A DNA stretch of 50,542 nt from Nitrososphaerota archaeon (GTDB lineage: Archaea; Thermoproteota; Nitrososphaeria; Nitrososphaerales; Nitrosopumilaceae), in contig JAJPKL010000024.1 of NCBI GenBank assembly GCA_021323705.1, forward strand, positions 1 through 50,542, in the 5' to 3' direction. The notes under the pieces are model-generated. The model saw only the letters and a program-made list of their open reading frames with translations, was not told the DNA's origin and did no database searches. This document shows, one piece after another, positions 1-8,754 of the stretch; within the stretch, counting starts at the first letter, position 1; every line of letters starts with the position of its first letter. Both the position numbers and the translations under genes were made by a program.

Positions 1-561
1 CATCTCCAACAACACCATTCCTTTGTTGTATAATGCAGGTTCATGTCTTGGACTGATATGCAGTATTTCATCAAAACACGCTATAGCTTCCTCTCGTCTT
101 GTCATCTTTGCAAGTATGATACACTTCCTTTGTAGCGTCTCAACATTTGAACGATCAAAATTTAATATTTTCTCACATGATTTTATTGCATGTTCTAATC
201 TACCGCAAGAATCTTCAATTGTAATTTTGCATAAAATTGCTTTCTTGTTATGAGGTTGTAATTTTATGATGTCTTCCAATAATTCAATTGCATTATCAAA
301 ATCTTTGATATTATAAAAAAAGTTACACAAGCCAAATTTTGTATCTGCGGATAGTCTACCGAGTTTAATTTTTGATGCACTGTTTAGTGTTAATTTTTTA
401 TAAAGTGTAAGTAGCGATTCCATTTTCTTTCGTTCTTCAAAATTAATTTCCGTCTTAACAAGATCAAAATTTGTAACTAATAACATTTCTTTTAGAGTAC
501 GACTGATGATTCCTGAGACCAATGATAGTTGTAATTGAGATTTTTCTATATCGGAGTACAT
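1..561 (-). CDS. TPR-repeat protein, N-terminal part (cut by the left edge)
   Basis: The open frame starts at an ATG at 559-561 and runs through base 1 without a stop, giving the first 187 residues. From about residue 85 on, helix-turn-helix units with spaced Ala, Leu, Tyr and Phe look like tetratricopeptide repeats, for example DNAIELLEDIIKLQPHNKKA and REEAIACFDEILHISPRHEP. The unit length is about 34 residues. TPR proteins are protein-protein interaction scaffolds. There is no signal peptide or membrane segment in the visible part, so it is probably cytoplasmic. Any C-terminal domain lies outside the window, so no specific function can be given. Confidence 0.75.
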   Translation of the reverse strand, partial: MYSDIEKSQLQLSLVSGIISRTLKEMLLVTNFDLVKTEINFEERKKMESLLTLYKKLTLNSASKIKLGRLSADTKFGLCNFFYNIKDFDNAIELLEDIIKLQPHNKKAILCKITIEDSCGRLEHAIKSCEKILNFDRSNVETLQRKCIILAKMTRREEAIACFDEILHISPRHEPALYNKGMVLLEM

Positions 562-712
562 TTTATCACATCATTGCAGTGAACAAAATAATTCATATTT
601 TGTCTCAACAGCTTATGTAATGTGTTAGAAATTATAGTTTAAAAGTAATTGATCGGTCGAATCAGATAAGCTACATGAACTTCATACATTGGGCAATGCC
701 ATAAAATTAAGC

Positions 713-2326
713 CTATTCGTTAATTCTGCAGTTTGATAAAGGTATTGAAAAGTTTTCAAAGAATTTTCCAAGATCTGTTTTTTTAATTGTACAGGTAACA
801 TATAGCAAGTTTAGACTTGAATCATTTTCTTGGGTTGAGTTGTTTGTTTGATTTGCAAATTTGTTAAGTGATGCAGTAAGATTTTCCAGATCACCTTTTG
901 AGAACAAAAGATCTGCATTGACACTCAAGGTGGAATTTTTATACAATGCATTTTCAAGCTCTTGCGGGGTTATATCCAATGTTGAATTCCCCCCCAAAAG
1001 TTTCTGTAACTGGTCTGGAGTCATATTCATAGTGGTATTTGCACCTATCAATTCCTGTAGCTCTTGCGGGGTCAGACTTATTGTATTATTTCCAGTGGAA
1101 AGTCCTTCAAGAGATGTTTCATTGATAGATGAAGACCCCAAAAGTTTCTGTAACTGGTCTGGAGTCATATTCATAGTGGTATTTGCACCTATCAATTCCT
1201 GTAGCTCTTGCGGGGTCATATCCAACGTTGCGTTTCCTCCAATGATCTGTTGTAATTGCTCAGGCGTAATGTGTACAGTTGTAGAATTACCTGTAGATAT
1301 TACAGGATATGAGATTGTTGCTTGGTTTGCAGGTGATGAATTTGTAACTGTTGAATTAGAAAGTGGTATAGACACCACATTACCTGAGAAAAGGTTGGAG
1401 ACGTATAGTTTGTTAGTAAGTGGATTCATAACTATATTTCTTGCAGATATTTCTGAATTGATCTCATCTAATATTTTATTAGAGTTTCCATCTATCTCAA
1501 ATATAGTTCCCGTTTGTTCATTGGCTTCATAGATTCTATTAGTTATTGGATTAATTGCTATGGAGGAAGAACCTGACATTGTTGGTATGGTGGTTATTAG
1601 ATTATTTGTAGTTCCATTTATGACTGATACTGATCCATAGTTCCAACAAGTTACATAAATCAAATTGCTGATTGGATTGACTGCAACATCCCATGGACCC
1701 CCATCTATTGGAATAGTAGAAATTATTTTATTTGTATTTCCATCTATTACAGTAAGAGAATTTGAAATGCTATTTGGGACGTAAACCTTGTTGGTAAAAG
1801 GATTTACTGCTACGCCCCATGGTCCACTTCCTACTGGTATGGTAGTCACTATGGCATTGTTAGAACCATTAAGCACTGATACTGAGTTGGATATCAAATT
1901 TGTAACATAAACACGATTTGTGGAAGGATTCACTGCTACGCCCCATGGATTACTTTGCACATGGATGTTTGCCACAACATTATTTGTCTCGAGGTTAATC
2001 GCTGAAACTTCATTTGAAAATCTGTTTGTGACATACGCCGTATTTGTAAGTGGATTTATATCTATATGTGCAGGTCCTGAACCAATAAGAAATTTACTCT
2101 GCTCAAGCGGAATGTTGGTTATCACTTTGTCTGTCATGCCATCTATGACAGTAACAAATCCGAATACATAGCTAGTTACATAAATTCTATTGTTTGATGG
2201 GTCTGCTGCCATTCCGCTACTTCCCCATCCAACATCTATGTTGGTCATAGCACCTGCAGCATATTGCATCCAAATAATGCTAGCCATAGCTACAACTAAT
2301 ACTAAGGCGTACAGGCCTTTCCTCAT
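713..2326 (-). CDS. Secreted YVTN-type beta-propeller protein with TPxQLQ repeats
   Basis: 537 residues with an ATG start. An N-terminal signal or anchor segment (about 5-25) is followed by YVTN/NHL-like blades up to about residue 325; each carries a motif such as AVNPSTNRVYVTN, NKVYVPN or NLIYVTC, as in archaeal surface-layer propellers. Then comes a Ser/Thr/Asn-rich linker (about 325-355) and six units of about 17 residues built on TPQELQELIG / TPDQLQKLLG with N-x-T/S sequons between them. The C-terminus carries two cysteines that could form a disulfide. It is probably extracellular and possibly a surface or adhesion protein; no enzymatic motif is seen. The unit region contains an 83-base perfect DNA duplication (992-1074 and 1136-1218), so the repeats are still expanding or being homogenised. 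Confidence 0.85.
   Translation of the reverse strand: MRKGLYALVLVVAMASIIWMQYAAGAMTNIDVGWGSSGMAADPSNNRIYVTSYVFGFVTVIDGMTDKVITNIPLEQSKFLIGSGPAHIDINPLTNTAYVTNRFSNEVSAINLETNNVVANIHVQSNPWGVAVNPSTNRVYVTNLISNSVSVLNGSNNAIVTTIPVGSGPWGVAVNPFTNKVYVPNSISNSLTVIDGNTNKIISTIPIDGGPWDVAVNPISNLIYVTCWNYGSVSVINGTTNNLITTIPTMSGSSSIAINPITNRIYEANEQTGTIFEIDGNSNKILDEINSEISARNIVMNPLTNKLYVSNLFSGNVVSIPLSNSTVTNSSPANQATISYPVISTGNSTTVHITPEQLQQIIGGNATLDMTPQELQELIGANTTMNMTPDQLQKLLGSSSINETSLEGLSTGNNTISLTPQELQELIGANTTMNMTPDQLQKLLGGNSTLDITPQELENALYKNSTLSVNADLLFSKGDLENLTASLNKFANQTNNSTQENDSSLNLLYVTCTIKKTDLGKFFENFSIPLSNCRINE
992..1074. repeat. 83-bp exact direct repeat, copy 1
   Basis: Bases 992-1074 are identical to 1136-1218 (offset 144 bases, a multiple of three). 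The repeat lies inside the C-terminal repeat region of the YVTN protein and encodes two of its TPxQLQ units. The flanking bases differ at once (991 is C, 1135 is A; 1075 is G, 1219 is T), so the copy is exactly delimited. Confidence 0.95.
1136..1218. repeat. 83-bp exact direct repeat, copy 2
   Basis: Second copy of the 992-1074 repeat, in the same orientation and reading frame. The identity includes third codon positions, which points to recent duplication or gene conversion rather than protein-level selection alone. Confidence 0.95.
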
Positions 2327-2413
2327 ATGATACAGTATGAACGGAGAAGATATTAACTGAATTGGAAATCATGAATGAAAAACAGTGCCAATCTGGTCTT
2401 ATGGATAAAAAAC

Positions 2414-2458
2414 AAGGACTGGGAACAGGGTTGGGAATGATAGAAGTTCCCAGTTCTT
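2414..2458. other. 13-bp inverted repeat (hairpin) in a divergent intergenic region
   Basis: Bases 2414-2426 pair with 2446-2458: thirteen consecutive pairs with one G-T wobble around a 19-base loop. The core is ACTGGGAAC / GTTCCCAGT. A second TGGGAA inside the loop (2432-2437) could compete for the same 3' arm. It lies between the divergent YVTN gene (start 2326) and response regulator gene (start 2556), so it could be an operator or an RNA hairpin. No T-run follows, which argues against a simple terminator. Confidence 0.7.
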
Positions 2459-2523
2459 AATGATGATGACCATGGCATATAGATTAATGTCTGTTTGTAC
2501 AAAACGTACAAACGTCCGCAAAT

Positions 2524-2532
2524 AAGATATAC
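2524..2532 (+). promoter_or_regulatory. TATA box of the response-regulator gene
   Basis: AAGATATAC is centred about 28 bases before the ATG at 2556, the spacing expected for a leaderless archaeal transcript. No Shine-Dalgarno sequence precedes the ATG. Confidence 0.5.
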
Positions 2533-2555
2533 AGTATACAATATTTGAATCAAAT

Positions 2556-3065
2556 ATGGAAGTGCTGATAGCTGATGATGAATCTGATCTACTCGATCAG
2601 TACAAATTTACACTTGAAGCCAAAGGTCATAACGTCATAACTTGCAAAGATGGAGAACAATGTCTCAAAGTATACGTGATAGAATCAGAACAACACAATG
2701 GCAATGATTCAACTACTCCATTTGATGCGGTAATTTTAGATTATCAAATGCCACAAAAAAATGGCATTGAAGTGGCAAAAGAAATTCTGGCAATAAATCC
2801 ACACCAGAGAATCATCTTTGCATCGGGATACATTCAAGAGACTTTTCTTGATTCAATTAAACAATTAGGCCAGATCACTGAAATAATGCAGAAACCTTTT
2901 TCGTTACAAGCATTAGTTGATACGATCGAGGATAAAGAGATCTATGCCCAATTGGAAAAACTTAACGTCGATGTTGCGGCAATTAAAGAATTAAACCCCT
3001 CGCATGCACAAATCAAGGCATACTTTGATGTTCTCTGCAGATTACAGAAAGGACGAACCTTTTAG
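2556..3065 (+). CDS. Response regulator receiver-domain protein
   Basis: 169 residues. Residues 1-120 form a CheY-like receiver domain: acidic pocket D8/D9 (IADDES), phospho-acceptor Asp62 in VILDYQMPQKNG, switch Ser90 in IIFASGY and the conserved Lys113 in MQKPF. The remaining 50 residues are helical (QLEKLNVDVAAIKELNP) and contain no recognisable DNA-binding domain, so output is probably through protein contact. No histidine kinase is adjacent. The gene is monocistronic and convergent with the protease gene at 3108. The start is set by a TATA box 28 bases upstream. Confidence 0.9.
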   Translation: MEVLIADDESDLLDQYKFTLEAKGHNVITCKDGEQCLKVYVIESEQHNGNDSTTPFDAVILDYQMPQKNGIEVAKEILAINPHQRIIFASGYIQETFLDSIKQLGQITEIMQKPFSLQALVDTIEDKEIYAQLEKLNVDVAAIKELNPSHAQIKAYFDVLCRLQKGRTF

Positions 3066-3107
3066 ACAAATTCAGATTTAAGGATTTCATTCATTGAATA
3101 GATATCA

Positions 3108-4097
3108 TTATTGTACATTACAACTATTGTTAGTAGGATTTCCATCATACAATGATTCTATTGCGTTAACATCGCATTTTGAGATATATGGATACCCTGT
3201 TTGAATTACGGCATGCATTAGATCCTGCGGATCGCTTGAGTGTGGAAGGCCCAACGCGTGACCAAACTCATGTCTTACGATTGTCGCAAGTTGATTGTCT
3301 GAAAGTTTGTCAGCATCATATATCGTAATGAAAGACTTTAAGATCTGCGAGTTATCCACTACAGATCTGGTATACCCGGAGTATCCGTCTGGGTCTTCAA
3401 GATGTGATAAAGTTATGACTATTTGACCAGGTCCATTATTAGATTCTACAATATTGAATTGGTTTGGAATTGAGAATTCTGTATTATGCACTGTACTGAG
3501 TGCACCTTCCCAACCCTTGAAGTATTCCGACTTTCCATCTGGCGGCGATTTATCAAGTAGTGAATTATTAATGTATATTGACTCCGTTGAAAGTATGGCC
3601 TGTTTTATAACATTGATTTTTCCCTCGTTTAGATGATCAGGATTTACTATGCTTACGGTAAGCGGAGCGCCTTTGGCTATATTCCAATACTTATGGGTAC
3701 TTCCTGTTTCCCCTTGAAGATTTTCTATCAAATATCGAGTTTTTATATGGTCTGATATATTGCCAGTATTTACCTGGTATTGGCTGCTTATTCCATAAAA
3801 TAGCAAAACTGCTAATATTGGTAGCACTACCAATTCCACTTTCAATATTGTTTTTGCACTAAGCTTTTGTATTCTTTTTTTCACTGTAATAATTTCATGT
3901 GAAATCTTGTTCTGTTTTCTGATTAGCTCGCCTATTTGTTCCGGTGGCATTTCGTCTGATAACTGACTAGGATCTGCATGAATCTCTAACAGCTGCAATT
4001 GTTCTGTAGTTTTATTTAGCTCCTTTGTAAGCGCTTGTAACTGTAATCGTAGTTGTTTTATTGATTTTTCTTTTTCAGCCGACTGACTTAATTGCAT
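3108..4097 (-). CDS. Membrane-anchored matrixin-like zinc metalloprotease
   Basis: About 329 residues from the ATG at 4095-4097. The order is a charged coiled coil (residues 4-80, rich in K, E, L and Q), one membrane segment (about 85-103, VELVVLPILAVLLFYG) and an extracellular domain with the metzincin zinc site HEFGHALGLPH (about 276-286), followed by a methionine in DLMHAV that could be the Met-turn. The family is matrixin-like peptidase M10; the substrate is unknown. A GTG at 4134-4136 directly after the upstream stop is an alternative start, but it would put a Cys/Arg-rich 13-residue leader in front and would absorb the AAAAGGAG Shine-Dalgarno-like motif (4111-4118) that precedes the ATG. 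It is probably co-transcribed with the CBS gene upstream. Confidence 0.82.
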   Translation of the reverse strand: MQLSQSAEKEKSIKQLRLQLQALTKELNKTTEQLQLLEIHADPSQLSDEMPPEQIGELIRKQNKISHEIITVKKRIQKLSAKTILKVELVVLPILAVLLFYGISSQYQVNTGNISDHIKTRYLIENLQGETGSTHKYWNIAKGAPLTVSIVNPDHLNEGKINVIKQAILSTESIYINNSLLDKSPPDGKSEYFKGWEGALSTVHNTEFSIPNQFNIVESNNGPGQIVITLSHLEDPDGYSGYTRSVVDNSQILKSFITIYDADKLSDNQLATIVRHEFGHALGLPHSSDPQDLMHAVIQTGYPYISKCDVNAIESLYDGNPTNNSCNVQ

Positions 4098-4136
4098 TTT
4101 ATAAAAACATCTCCTTTTGTCTAAACATATTCTCAC

Positions 4137-5030
4137 CTAACTAAGAGATAGGATCAGATCCCATGGAGTCAATACATTGTTTAATGTCATAACAAAAGAA
4201 TGTTTCATAGTTAACATGGCTTTACACATTTCAGGAATTGTTGTATTTTCAGAAATTATTTTACCATTTTTTAGATTAAGTGAGGTAACTTTCAAATCAA
4301 GAAAGTTATCTATTCCTTCAAGATAGTTCAATTCTACAATTTTCTCAAATATTATTTGCGGATTAACAAATCGTGGAGTGTTTTCAAGTATTAAAATTTC
4401 TGTATTGTTTTGAATCATCTGTGTGATGATCGTACCAATGGTATCCTCTCGATTAAAAGTAAGAATAGATTTTGTAGGTATATCAGAAACTTTCATTTGC
4501 GTGTCACATAGAGTCCCAACTTCCAATAAGCGCCTTGCTGAAATGGTCGAGTAGTCTCCATCTTGATTTTGTATCAATGCAAAGTCTCGTTGTATGTGTT
4601 TCATTTTCCTAAGCAGATCGTTGACTTTGGTATTTGGAGATGCTATGTAGAGGTCTTTATTCATCACCTGATGTACAGTATGGTCTGAAAAGAAAGAATA
4701 GGTAGGATGTTTTAAAAATTCTCCGATAACTTCTTGACTACCAAGCATACCTACAGGGATGTCGTTTTCCATTACAACTAGATTGTTTGTGAATGTCTCA
4801 AGGAATCTGGCAAGCATTGAAGTAGCAATCCATATCTTCTCCTTACTTCCTATGGTGGCCATTGATGAATATACCAACAGATGTGGAAGAATATCTTCAA
4901 TCGTGCATTCGTTCAGATACAAATTACGACTGTCATCAGGCGATGAGAATAATACCCCATTTCGGCTATCTTTTGGTTTGCCACTCTTATGCAGTTTATT
5001 CCTCAAGTTAAATACAAATTTGCTGTTCAT
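4137..5030 (-). CDS. CBS-domain protein
   Basis: 297 residues, ATG start, no membrane segment. Residues about 50-170 read as a CBS pair (LVVMENDIPVGMLGSQEVIGEF, then VHQVMNKDLYIASPNTKVNDLLRKM and DFALIQNQDGDYSTISARRLLEVG). A second, more diverged pair follows (MKVSDIPTKSILTFNREDTIGTIITQM ...). CBS pairs bind adenosyl ligands and regulate partners; no attached catalytic domain is present, so this is a stand-alone sensor. Its stop codon abuts the next gene's alternative GTG, so it is likely in one operon with the protease at 3108-4097. Confidence 0.7.
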   Translation of the reverse strand: MNSKFVFNLRNKLHKSGKPKDSRNGVLFSSPDDSRNLYLNECTIEDILPHLLVYSSMATIGSKEKIWIATSMLARFLETFTNNLVVMENDIPVGMLGSQEVIGEFLKHPTYSFFSDHTVHQVMNKDLYIASPNTKVNDLLRKMKHIQRDFALIQNQDGDYSTISARRLLEVGTLCDTQMKVSDIPTKSILTFNREDTIGTIITQMIQNNTEILILENTPRFVNPQIIFEKIVELNYLEGIDNFLDLKVTSLNLKNGKIISENTTIPEMCKAMLTMKHSFVMTLNNVLTPWDLILSLS

Positions 5031-5223
5031 TTCAAACTCAGACCTTGAGAATCTATAACATCAATAATTGTAGAGATTGGACGAAACATGTTTTCTGTTG
5101 CAATATTGAAATGATATTTTTTAGTATGTTCACATTGAACAGACTTGTGTCTTGTTTAATTGTACTAACAACCAAATTGTTTCAAATGTGATTTGTTTCT
5201 TATTTGTGGTAAACTGCCAGATT

Positions 5224-7647
5224 TTATTTCTTGTTGTTTGTACTGACTGAGTTTTTTTTAAACAAATTCATATTCTTCTTTTTGACTAGCACTCCACCAA
5301 CAGCTATGGATCCAATAATAGCAAAAGGTAATGGATCTACACCATTTATCTTAAATGACTTGAGATTAGCTGTCGTTGATGAGGTTGAGTTAGTATTGGT
5401 ACCGTTGGAGGCAGTTTGAGTTGAATTTATTTTGATAATGTCTTTGAGAGTCAGGGGTTGAAATCCTTGACCGGATACTGTGGGATTAATACTAATCACA
5501 CCATCAGCGCTTGATGTGAGAGCTATGCTTGCAATACCATCTTTATTTGTGGTTTTGTCTGAACTTTGTATGTTTGCCCCAAACACTTTCCAATCAACAT
5601 TCATGTTTTGAAGCGGTTTGCTATATCTTTCCGCTTTTATAGTAGCAAAGAATGATTCGTTAGGTAGGACAGTTGTTGATGAATTAATAGTTACACTAGG
5701 TAGCATGTCTTCAACTTTTACTTTATAGGTTGCAAGTGGTAAATTGTCACCAAGAACCGAAATTGTAGCGCTTCCAGGTAGTTTTGGGTTCACCTCAAAA
5801 GTGGAATAATAGTTATCTTTGGAAATTGTGATATTTGATGGAAATTGAATTATCGAGTCGTTACTTGAGACTAGTCTTATGTTTGTCTCCTTATCTGGGA
5901 ATCTTGGGTTGGATTTTAAATCTAGTACTTGAATTCCCATAAAATTACTATAATTAGCAAGTAATGTTGTAGGATAATCCAAATCTATGCTCGATGGTAC
6001 AGGACTGGCGGAGGTCAACGATATAGTGGCAGGGTAATTGCCGGCAATTATGTTCATGGCAGAAGAACCATCCTTTAACGCGTGGGTATTGAACAAATCT
6101 ACAGAGTCACCACTAGATATTTTTTGTAGATCTACATGAAAATAGTCGTTTGATAGGACGGTTGGGGTATAGTCTGCTGGAAAATAGGTGACTGCGCCAG
6201 AGGAATCTATCAAATATAACACAAGAGGAAAGTCTGTCTGACTCATGATGTTTGGAATAAGTGAGTCAGCGACTAGTTTGAATGAATTTGTAGACAATGA
6301 ATTGATTGTAGTATTCAAGTTTGTATCATTATAAGTAATCACATGTAATGATAAGGGGGAAGGAGTAGCTATATCGCCTACTTTCCCAAAGACAGGTACT
6401 GCCCCTACGCCACGACTTATGTTAACAGGATCAATTGAAAGATATTTTGGATCTGAAGAGTCAACTTCAATTTGCAGATTTTTATTTGCTATGATTGGAT
6501 TGCCATTGCTATCTTCCAAATGCATTATTCCGATAAGTTCTGTATTTCCCGTTGCTGACATTGGTAACAAGTCAAGCCTTGCGGATTTATCGTCAAGAAG
6601 TTGAGAGATAACTGTTTTTAATTGTATCAATCCACCAGTGGAGTTGAGGTTTGATACAGTGTAACCATTTGGTGCAGATAGTCGTATATTGAATGTGCCA
6701 TTCAGACCTGCGCGTACTTGTATTGGCGTGTACCCAACATAATCGCCCTTCTTTATTACGATGGGTGAACTGGAACTAAATAATTGTTCTTGTGGGCTGG
6801 TATTCACTAAACCTGTAGAAGTTGAATTTGTTATTGTCACGGAGATAGGGGTATCGTTATTTGCCAACATGAGATTACCTGTACTGTCTTTTAGAACAGC
6901 TACGACATAAGCGATAGATGATGCAAAATCGTTAATTTTTGTAGGATACACATAAGCTTGAATGGTGGGAGTAGTTGTCGATTTTGATGTAATTGTCGTG
7001 CTTACTGATTGGAATGATGGTGAAGACGCAAATATTTTTGCAGAACCAGGCTGGTTGATTTCAAATTTTCCTATTGCGTAATACTGACCACTTTTTATGG
7101 TGATTTGCGATGTGTCTAACCTAAGGGTTTTGCCATCGGTTGTAGCAACAGTAATTGGAATATCCGTTGTTGCATACACTGGTAAGCCATTACTGTTTGT
7201 CAATTCTATAGAGAAATAGCCTATTTTTGGACCATTAGAAGAAAATGTTGAGGGCGCAGCTTTAATTACTAAATTTGTGGGTGAGTTTTTGTCATCATAT
7301 ACGGTTACTGGAAATTCTTGTGAAGAAAAACCAGGTGCTGCAAGCACTATTTTTGCAGTTCCAGGATTATTTGCCCTGATTTTTATGTGTGTCATAAAAC
7401 CTGAATAGTTGCTATCAAGACCTACTGTCTGTACAACTGTTGAATTGGTAGAAGAAAATGCTACTTGTTCAATTTTAGTAGGAAAGATATGACCTCCATG
7501 TAATGCGTATACTTCTATGATGCCGTCAGAATTTTCAATTATCTTGTCTGGTATCAACCTGACTCCAAGAGTAGTCGTGTCATCAGCATAAGTTTTGACT
7601 ATGACAAGACTTGCCATGAGAATTATTATTAGCACTAGTCCTCTCAA
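5224..7647 (-). CDS. Large secreted Ig-like-repeat protein with C-terminal membrane anchor
   Basis: 807 residues, ATG start. An N-terminal signal peptide (about 1-20, LVLIIILMASLVIVKTYA) is followed by repeated beta-rich modules of roughly 100-110 residues. Their recurring phrases (GNPIIANKNLQIEV, GSAKIFASSPSF, SGSATISVLGDN, GTAKIVLAAPGF) resemble bacterial Ig-like (Big/invasin) folds. A C-terminal hydrophobic segment (about 770-787) followed by a Lys-rich tail anchors it. It is probably a cell-surface structural or adhesion protein. Cysteines appear to be absent. It lacks the PEFG-type tail seen on two other secreted proteins in the window. The exact ligand or role cannot be told from sequence. 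Confidence 0.8.
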   Translation of the reverse strand: MRGLVLIIILMASLVIVKTYADDTTTLGVRLIPDKIIENSDGIIEVYALHGGHIFPTKIEQVAFSSTNSTVVQTVGLDSNYSGFMTHIKIRANNPGTAKIVLAAPGFSSQEFPVTVYDDKNSPTNLVIKAAPSTFSSNGPKIGYFSIELTNSNGLPVYATTDIPITVATTDGKTLRLDTSQITIKSGQYYAIGKFEINQPGSAKIFASSPSFQSVSTTITSKSTTTPTIQAYVYPTKINDFASSIAYVVAVLKDSTGNLMLANNDTPISVTITNSTSTGLVNTSPQEQLFSSSSPIVIKKGDYVGYTPIQVRAGLNGTFNIRLSAPNGYTVSNLNSTGGLIQLKTVISQLLDDKSARLDLLPMSATGNTELIGIMHLEDSNGNPIIANKNLQIEVDSSDPKYLSIDPVNISRGVGAVPVFGKVGDIATPSPLSLHVITYNDTNLNTTINSLSTNSFKLVADSLIPNIMSQTDFPLVLYLIDSSGAVTYFPADYTPTVLSNDYFHVDLQKISSGDSVDLFNTHALKDGSSAMNIIAGNYPATISLTSASPVPSSIDLDYPTTLLANYSNFMGIQVLDLKSNPRFPDKETNIRLVSSNDSIIQFPSNITISKDNYYSTFEVNPKLPGSATISVLGDNLPLATYKVKVEDMLPSVTINSSTTVLPNESFFATIKAERYSKPLQNMNVDWKVFGANIQSSDKTTNKDGIASIALTSSADGVISINPTVSGQGFQPLTLKDIIKINSTQTASNGTNTNSTSSTTANLKSFKINGVDPLPFAIIGSIAVGGVLVKKKNMNLFKKNSVSTNNKK

Positions 7648-7757
7648 TACACATTTTGATGGTGAAAATTCTCATATAAGACCGTGTATGATTTTTTCGA
7701 ACGAATTTAGATACACGTTGTAGCGCCATAAAATAATTACACAACAATGTAATGCGT

Positions 7758-8570
7758 TTAGGCTGATTGGTATATTACTTCCAGAGGCTTTGATTTTTTC
7801 CACAAATGGGAACAGAGACTGAAAATATTGTTAACTATTTCAATCGAATTGGTATGAACGATAGAATCTGTATCATCATTTAGATCCATAGAACCTTTCA
7901 TTGAGCCTGACATTATAATCTGCTTATCTTTTTCACCAACAATTCGTCCTTTTGATGGCAGTTTTCCTAATCTTACTTCGCTTGCGCCCAATCTGTTAAC
8001 AAGTTGAATTGATTGTTTATTTTCAATCTCTGTCACTATTCTTACCTCCCCTCCATTTTTGATATGCTCTTTTATTTTTTCAGGTATGGCAGTGTGATAC
8101 ATGCGCATAATGTCTTCTACCGTAGTTACAATGTACACCACATCGTTAGCTTCAGTTATCATTTTACCTATACGCGAATAGATATTTGAACGCCCTTGAA
8201 TTATGGAAAAAGATGATACTTCGGTTGATGGGGTGGGTCGTTTTAATTCATCTAGATTAGCTACCAATTGTTTTGAAAGCTTCTCCATAGTTGTAATTTC
8301 ATCTTGTTTTTTCTGAATTATGTTCTTTAATGCTTCTTGTGGGTCTACCGCTTTGCATATAGTTGGGTTGGATAGTGTTGTTGTGATTAATCCGAAATTT
8401 CTTAATTTGTTGAGTGCTCTGTATGTCTTCCCCCTATCCACATCCAATTTTGCAGATAAACTGCCTACAGTTACTTCTCCTGTGCGCAACAGCCCGAGAT
8501 AGATCTTTGCATCATCTCCTTCTAATCCAAAATACTTCAATGCCGAAATAAGATCCTCTTCAGTATTCAA
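7758..8570 (-). CDS. TrmB-family transcriptional regulator
   Basis: 270 residues from a TTG start. Residues 1-80 are a winged helix of TrmB type (ALKYFGLEGDDAKIYLGLLRTGEVTVGSLSAKLDVDRGKTYRALNKLRNFGLI), followed by a coiled linker (about 85-115) and a C-terminal effector region with phospholipase-D-like fold hints (FSIIQGRSNIYSRIGKMITEAN). The family usually binds sugars or other metabolites and DNA near promoters. The TTG start overlaps the stop of a short upstream frame by four bases (TTGA), so translation may be coupled. Two 8-base direct repeats flank the likely upstream promoter at 8736-8744, so autoregulation is possible. Confidence 0.85.
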   Translation of the reverse strand: MNTEEDLISALKYFGLEGDDAKIYLGLLRTGEVTVGSLSAKLDVDRGKTYRALNKLRNFGLITTTLSNPTICKAVDPQEALKNIIQKKQDEITTMEKLSKQLVANLDELKRPTPSTEVSSFSIIQGRSNIYSRIGKMITEANDVVYIVTTVEDIMRMYHTAIPEKIKEHIKNGGEVRIVTEIENKQSIQLVNRLGASEVRLGKLPSKGRIVGEKDKQIIMSGSMKGSMDLNDDTDSIVHTNSIEIVNNIFSLCSHLWKKSKPLEVIYQSA

Positions 8571-8701
8571 GTTTTGATTGCTCCTACAGTTTCAAATACA
8601 TTACATAGATCGACACATGTTTGATGCATCACGTCTGTATTGCAAGTAAGAAAATCAGGCATCAAATCTGTAACCTGATATGTAAATTGTTTATTGTTCA
8701 T
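8567..8701 (-). CDS. Possible 44-residue protein upstream of the TrmB gene
   Basis: ATG at 8699-8701; it ends with a TGA that overlaps the TrmB TTG start in a TTGA arrangement. The product carries three cysteines (TCNTDVMHQTCVDLCNVF) and no membrane segment. A TATA-like CTTATATAC on the minus strand lies about 40 bases before the ATG. The frame stays open further upstream to 9037, but that extension has the composition of untranslated DNA. Overlap and promoter support translation; no family is recognised. Confidence 0.4.
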   Translation of the reverse strand: MNNKQFTYQVTDLMPDFLTCNTDVMHQTCVDLCNVFETVGAIKT

Positions 8702-8724
8702 GCAGATCGACGAGGATCCGATCT

Positions 8725-8754
8725 GATCGCTCTGAGTATATAAGAAGATCGCTC
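8725..8754. promoter_or_regulatory. Likely trmB-operon promoter with flanking direct repeats
   Basis: GATCGCTC occurs at 8725-8732 and again at 8747-8754, 22 bases apart (about two helical turns), on either side of the TATA-like sequence GTATATAAG at 8736-8744. Read on the minus strand the box is CTTATATAC, upstream of the small ORF and the TrmB gene. Identical sites two turns apart around a TATA box are what a dimeric repressor operator would look like. The box could also fire on the plus strand, but no gene follows there for 700 bases. Confidence 0.45.

Noticed and set aside
861-1532. Open frame of 223 codons on the plus strand inside the YVTN gene
   Set aside because: It mirrors the repeat region of the minus-strand gene; the length comes from the repeats and skewed codon use, and it has no start signal.
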